The position numbers and the translations under genes are program-made. Of a stretch of DNA of 64,000 bases, positions 61,734 to 64,000 are shown one piece after another. The stretch's first letter is position 1; each line of letters starts with the position of its first letter. This DNA is from Pseudomonadota bacterium (GTDB taxonomy: Bacteria > Cyanobacteriota > Vampirovibrionia > Obscuribacterales > Obscuribacteraceae): assembly GCA_021325555.1 (NCBI GenBank), contig JAJPGY010000012.1, forward strand, positions 158,956 to 222,955, written 5' to 3'. The notes below the pieces were generated by a model, which saw only the letters and a program-made list of their open reading frames with translations, did no database searches and was not told the DNA's origin.

Positions 61734-62558
61734 GTGGTTGAGACGTTGGTCAAGTCCGCGAACCAGGCTGTTGAATTCTTGAAACAGGTGTCCAGGCCGG
61801 TGCCCGATGCGGCGATCGTGCTGGGCTCCGGCGTGAAGGTGTTGGAGGACTTGCCCGGCGAGCAGTCCTTCTCATACGAGCAGATCTTCGGCATCTCCCC
61901 GACGATTGTCGGGCACGCGGGCTCGCTCACTTTCGGTCGTGTGGACGGCAAGCTGGTGGCCGTGCTGCGCGGGCGGTTCCACCTGTATGAAGGGCACGAC
62001 TGGGAGGTGGTCACGCTGCCGGCTCGTGTCCTGGTCGAATGGGGCGTCCGGCACCTCTACCTGACCAACGCCGCCGGCGGGCTCAACAAGGATTATCGGG
62101 TGGGAGATCTCATGCTGCTGGACGGCTATCGCGATCACCTGAGCCCGCACTGGAAGCAGACCGGCCTTTTGCCGGCGGTGATGGCGCCTGCCCATCCCTG
62201 CGCCAACGAGCTCAGCGAGCACGTCTGGCGAGTCGGGCAGCAACTCTCCGGCAGCGATCCCGAGTTTCGCCCACTGCAAAGGGGTGTGTATGCTGCGCTT
62301 CTCGGGCCCAGCTACGAGACGCTGGCTGAGATAGAGATGCTTCGTCGCTTGCAGGCCGACGCCGTGGGAATGTCCACCGTCCCCGAGCTCAAGACGGCGG
62401 CCGGCAGCGGTACGCTGGCAGCAGCCATTTCGGTGATTACCAACGTCTGGAGCGACGACGCGCCGATTGACGGGCACGAAGAGGTGCTGAAGGCCGCGAA
62501 GGCTGCCTCAGAACGGCTGGACAGGCTCTTTCGCGCAGCCATCGCTGCCAGCGCCTGA
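61734..62558 (+). CDS. Purine nucleoside phosphorylase (large component, loop missing)
   Basis: 274 aa from a GTG at 61734, two bases after the preceding stop. It cleaves purine (deoxy)nucleosides with phosphate. The trimeric-PNP motifs are present: GSGVK (S32), GRFHLYEGHDW (R81, H83), TNAAGG (113-116), GPSYETLAE (Y184, E185), ADAVGMSTVPE (M203), SVITN (N227) and H238. The stretch that should follow AAGG and GDLMLLDGYRDHL, the INLTGxNPLxGPN...RFP.M...YD loop, is absent; another sequence (about residues 137-175) replaces it. That loop is found instead in the gene just upstream. See finding on a split PNP. Confidence 0.92.
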   Translation: MVETLVKSANQAVEFLKQVSRPVPDAAIVLGSGVKVLEDLPGEQSFSYEQIFGISPTIVGHAGSLTFGRVDGKLVAVLRGRFHLYEGHDWEVVTLPARVLVEWGVRHLYLTNAAGGLNKDYRVGDLMLLDGYRDHLSPHWKQTGLLPAVMAPAHPCANELSEHVWRVGQQLSGSDPEFRPLQRGVYAALLGPSYETLAEIEMLRRLQADAVGMSTVPELKTAAGSGTLAAAISVITNVWSDDAPIDGHEEVLKAAKAASERLDRLFRAAIAASA

Positions 62559-62597
62559 GCCCGGGAGAGGGCTCTGGAGCCTGCCTGGCGTCTGGCC

Positions 62598-63266
62598 TCA
62601 GTGGTGCCTGAAGCCACCGCGCCCGATCAAGAAGGGCAGCGAGAAAAGCAGCGAGCCCATGCCCATGCGCAGCATGTTTCCGCCGTAGCCGCCATAACCG
62701 CCGTAACCCAGGCCGCCATAAAAGGGCATGCCGCCGTAGCCGCCATAACCGCCGATCATGTAAGGCAGGGAGCCGAGCATGCCGGTCAGAGCGTTGCGGA
62801 AAGGATGAGCGCCGAAGCCGTTGCAGCCGTAGCCGCCATAGTATCCGCCGCCGCCCATTCCGTAATAGGGCTGGTTCCACTGGTTGCCGTAGATCTGGGG
62901 TCCGAAGCCGTTGCCGTAATAGGGCTGGTTCCACTGGTTGCCGTAAATCTGCTGGGCAAGCGGATCGCCAAATGGCTGTTGATTCCATGGACCACCGTAA
63001 AACTGCGGGGCCATGTTGCCATACAACTGGGGCGCCATGCCCTGCCAGCCGGCACCATACATCTGGTACGGGCGCGAATGGCCGCAGCTCGAGCAGGCTT
63101 TCACCATGTCGCCGCCGCTGTAGGCGTCGTCATAGAGTTGTGTTGACGCCAGCCTCTCCCCGCGTCCCGCCGTGTTGGAGTCGCCGGTCTCCAGGTTGCT
63201 CAGCCCGCGCGCACCGGGCGCTGCGGGTTGCCGCTCCGAAAAATAAAGTTCGCTGGCGCTGGCCAT
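62598..63266 (-). CDS. Gly/Tyr-rich repeat protein with one CxxC
   Basis: 222 aa. The ATG follows GTGGAGGA. The N-terminal part is ordinary and soluble-looking and contains ACSSCGHSRPYQMYG (about residue 58-72). The rest is low-complexity Gly, Tyr, Gln and Asn (GNQWNQPYYG repeats, GGYGGYGG runs) with a hydrophobic end (MGSLLFSLPFLIG). It has no N-terminal signal. The composition resembles surface-coat, adhesive or phase-separating proteins. The gene converges with pnp, 40 bases apart. Confidence 0.75.
   Translation of the reverse strand: MASASELYFSERQPAAPGARGLSNLETGDSNTAGRGERLASTQLYDDAYSGGDMVKACSSCGHSRPYQMYGAGWQGMAPQLYGNMAPQFYGGPWNQQPFGDPLAQQIYGNQWNQPYYGNGFGPQIYGNQWNQPYYGMGGGGYYGGYGCNGFGAHPFRNALTGMLGSLPYMIGGYGGYGGMPFYGGLGYGGYGGYGGNMLRMGMGSLLFSLPFLIGRGGFRHH
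62860..62945 (-). repeat. 54-bp period repeat in the Gly/Tyr-rich gene
   Basis: A 32-bp identical segment occurs at 62860-62891 and 62914-62945, coding on the minus strand for the YGNQWNQPYYG unit. Copy number could be variable. Confidence 0.85.
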
Positions 63267-64000
63267 CTTTAGAATCCTCCACGCGTGCTGCTTTTGTGGG
63301 TAGCAACAGCAGTGCCGACCTATCGAGTCCAGCCCAATTTGCCCGCAGCTTATGCCAGGCGGTCTCCGGCGTCAATGGGAGAACTACGCTTGCTCGCAAG
63401 CCCGGTCTCGGTATCCGGTCTGCATGGGCACAGCAAACGGAGCAGGGCCGGGCAGAACAGCGGCTTGTTCAGACTGATGCGCTCCTCGTACGTGCATTAT
63501 TGTCAAGGAGGGGGGCTCGCACACCGGGACGGTTAATCTCAGCTGCAAGTGGGGTTCACGGCCTCGGGCCCATGGCCGGGTGATTAAACTGTAACGTCGG
63601 CAGCCGGGCCACGAAAGAGCTGGTGCTCGGAAGCCGCATCGGGAGCTGCTTTCGATAGGGGAGCCGGGAAGCGGGCTAACGCCGCCGTTATAACTTAATA
63701 ACGTGGCCCTAAGGCTCCCCGGAGAGAGGGCGAATGCAGAGATTCGTAAATCTGACCGTAATTTGGACAGCGAGAACCCTTCGGCAATCGCTGCATTACC
63801 GGAGACGCTCCGCAACCCTCTTTGGTTCTCAATCAATCTGAAACACCAGGGCGTTTCGAGGAATTCGCATGGCTCCTCCCCTGGATATTCCTTCTTGCCT
63901 GTTCGGACAGCGCATACAAGGTGGTGCTCAGCTGGTTTGCATTGAAACGATTTCGGCGAAACCTTTGACGCCGCATGAGGTGACGGGAATGAGCGGTTTG
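63267..64000. other. Non-coding end of the window
   Basis: No gene with start signals; open frames are short and of mixed composition. It has a small hairpin GCTTG-CTCG-CAAGC near 63388. The promoter of the repeat-protein gene is near its left end. The rightmost 150 bases could be the 5' region of a gene beyond the window. Confidence 0.35.
63686..63703. promoter_or_regulatory. Operator-like inverted repeat
   Basis: CGTTAT-AACTTA-ATAACG, two 6-base arms with a 6-base spacer, in a locally A/T-rich patch. It could be a repressor site for a gene to the right or for 63266 on the left. Confidence 0.35.

Overview
The window is high-GC bacterial chromosome, densely packed with genes on both strands. 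There is no rRNA, tRNA, CRISPR array, insertion sequence or integrated phage that I can recognise. The cell was probably a diderm heterotroph: there is an ADP-heptose pathway adenylyltransferase (HldE-C type), an AMIN-domain envelope protein, a lipoprotein, a site-2 protease, an acyl-CoA dehydrogenase and a methylmalonyl-CoA epimerase. Several TPR proteins, a B12-dependent ribonucleotide reductase and many unplaced proteins suggest an uncultivated lineage. A Melainabacteria/Obscuribacterales-like relative is my guess from gene flavour only; the sequence does not prove it.

Layout. 0.6-7.1 kb (+): an unknown protein, FtsH, a small unknown, a stand-alone RapZ C-terminal domain, an M50 site-2 protease and a CPA2 cation/proton antiporter. 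7.5-11.2 kb (+): two unknowns, a histone-deacetylase-superfamily enzyme and a GNAT acetyltransferase. 11.3-15.2 kb (+): a tight four-gene Bat/Mxa-like operon (vWA, TPR, vWA, MxaA/BatD-like membrane protein) with no MoxR ATPase next to it. 15.3-18.3 kb: ankyrin protein, PfkB sugar kinase and two small proteins. 18.6-21.8 kb (-): a metallophosphoesterase, a HAD-like protein and a second metallophosphoesterase-like protein whose metal ligands are lost. 22.4-26.5 kb (-): a J-domain protein without HPD, and NrdJ. 27-34.9 kb (mostly +): ClC transporter, WecB, acyl-CoA dehydrogenase, PH-like membrane protein, Nudix hydrolase, a 57-residue Cys-rich protein and two unknowns. 35.2-37.5 kb (-): class I aldolase, methylmalonyl-CoA epimerase and a secreted protein. 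37.7-40.2 kb: AMIN-TPR protein and HldE-C. 40.8-49.8 kb (+): M48 protease, MORN-like lipoprotein, S53 sedolisin, thioredoxin fusion, oligoendopeptidase F, a basic unknown and a CPBP protease, most of them separated by strong hairpins. 50.1-58.3 kb: divergent RelA/SpoT-like protein, copper P-type ATPase, glycogen-debranching enzyme, kinesin-light-chain-type TPR protein and HD-domain protein. 59-63.3 kb: MerR regulator, a phosphopentomutase / half-PNP / PNP salvage operon and a Gly/Tyr-rich repeat protein.

How the genes work together. DeoB and PNP form a nucleoside-salvage operon. The two PNP-like genes look complementary: the larger lacks the loop that normally reaches into a neighbouring subunit's active site, and the smaller carries that loop but lacks the catalytic residues. 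The 18.6-21.8 kb operon pairs an intact phosphoesterase with a degenerate paralogue and a HAD-fold protein, and I know of no described counterpart. Membrane and secreted protein quality control is heavily represented (FtsH, M50, M48, S53, PepF, CPBP, thioredoxin). A family of short GC-rich palindromes is scattered between genes.
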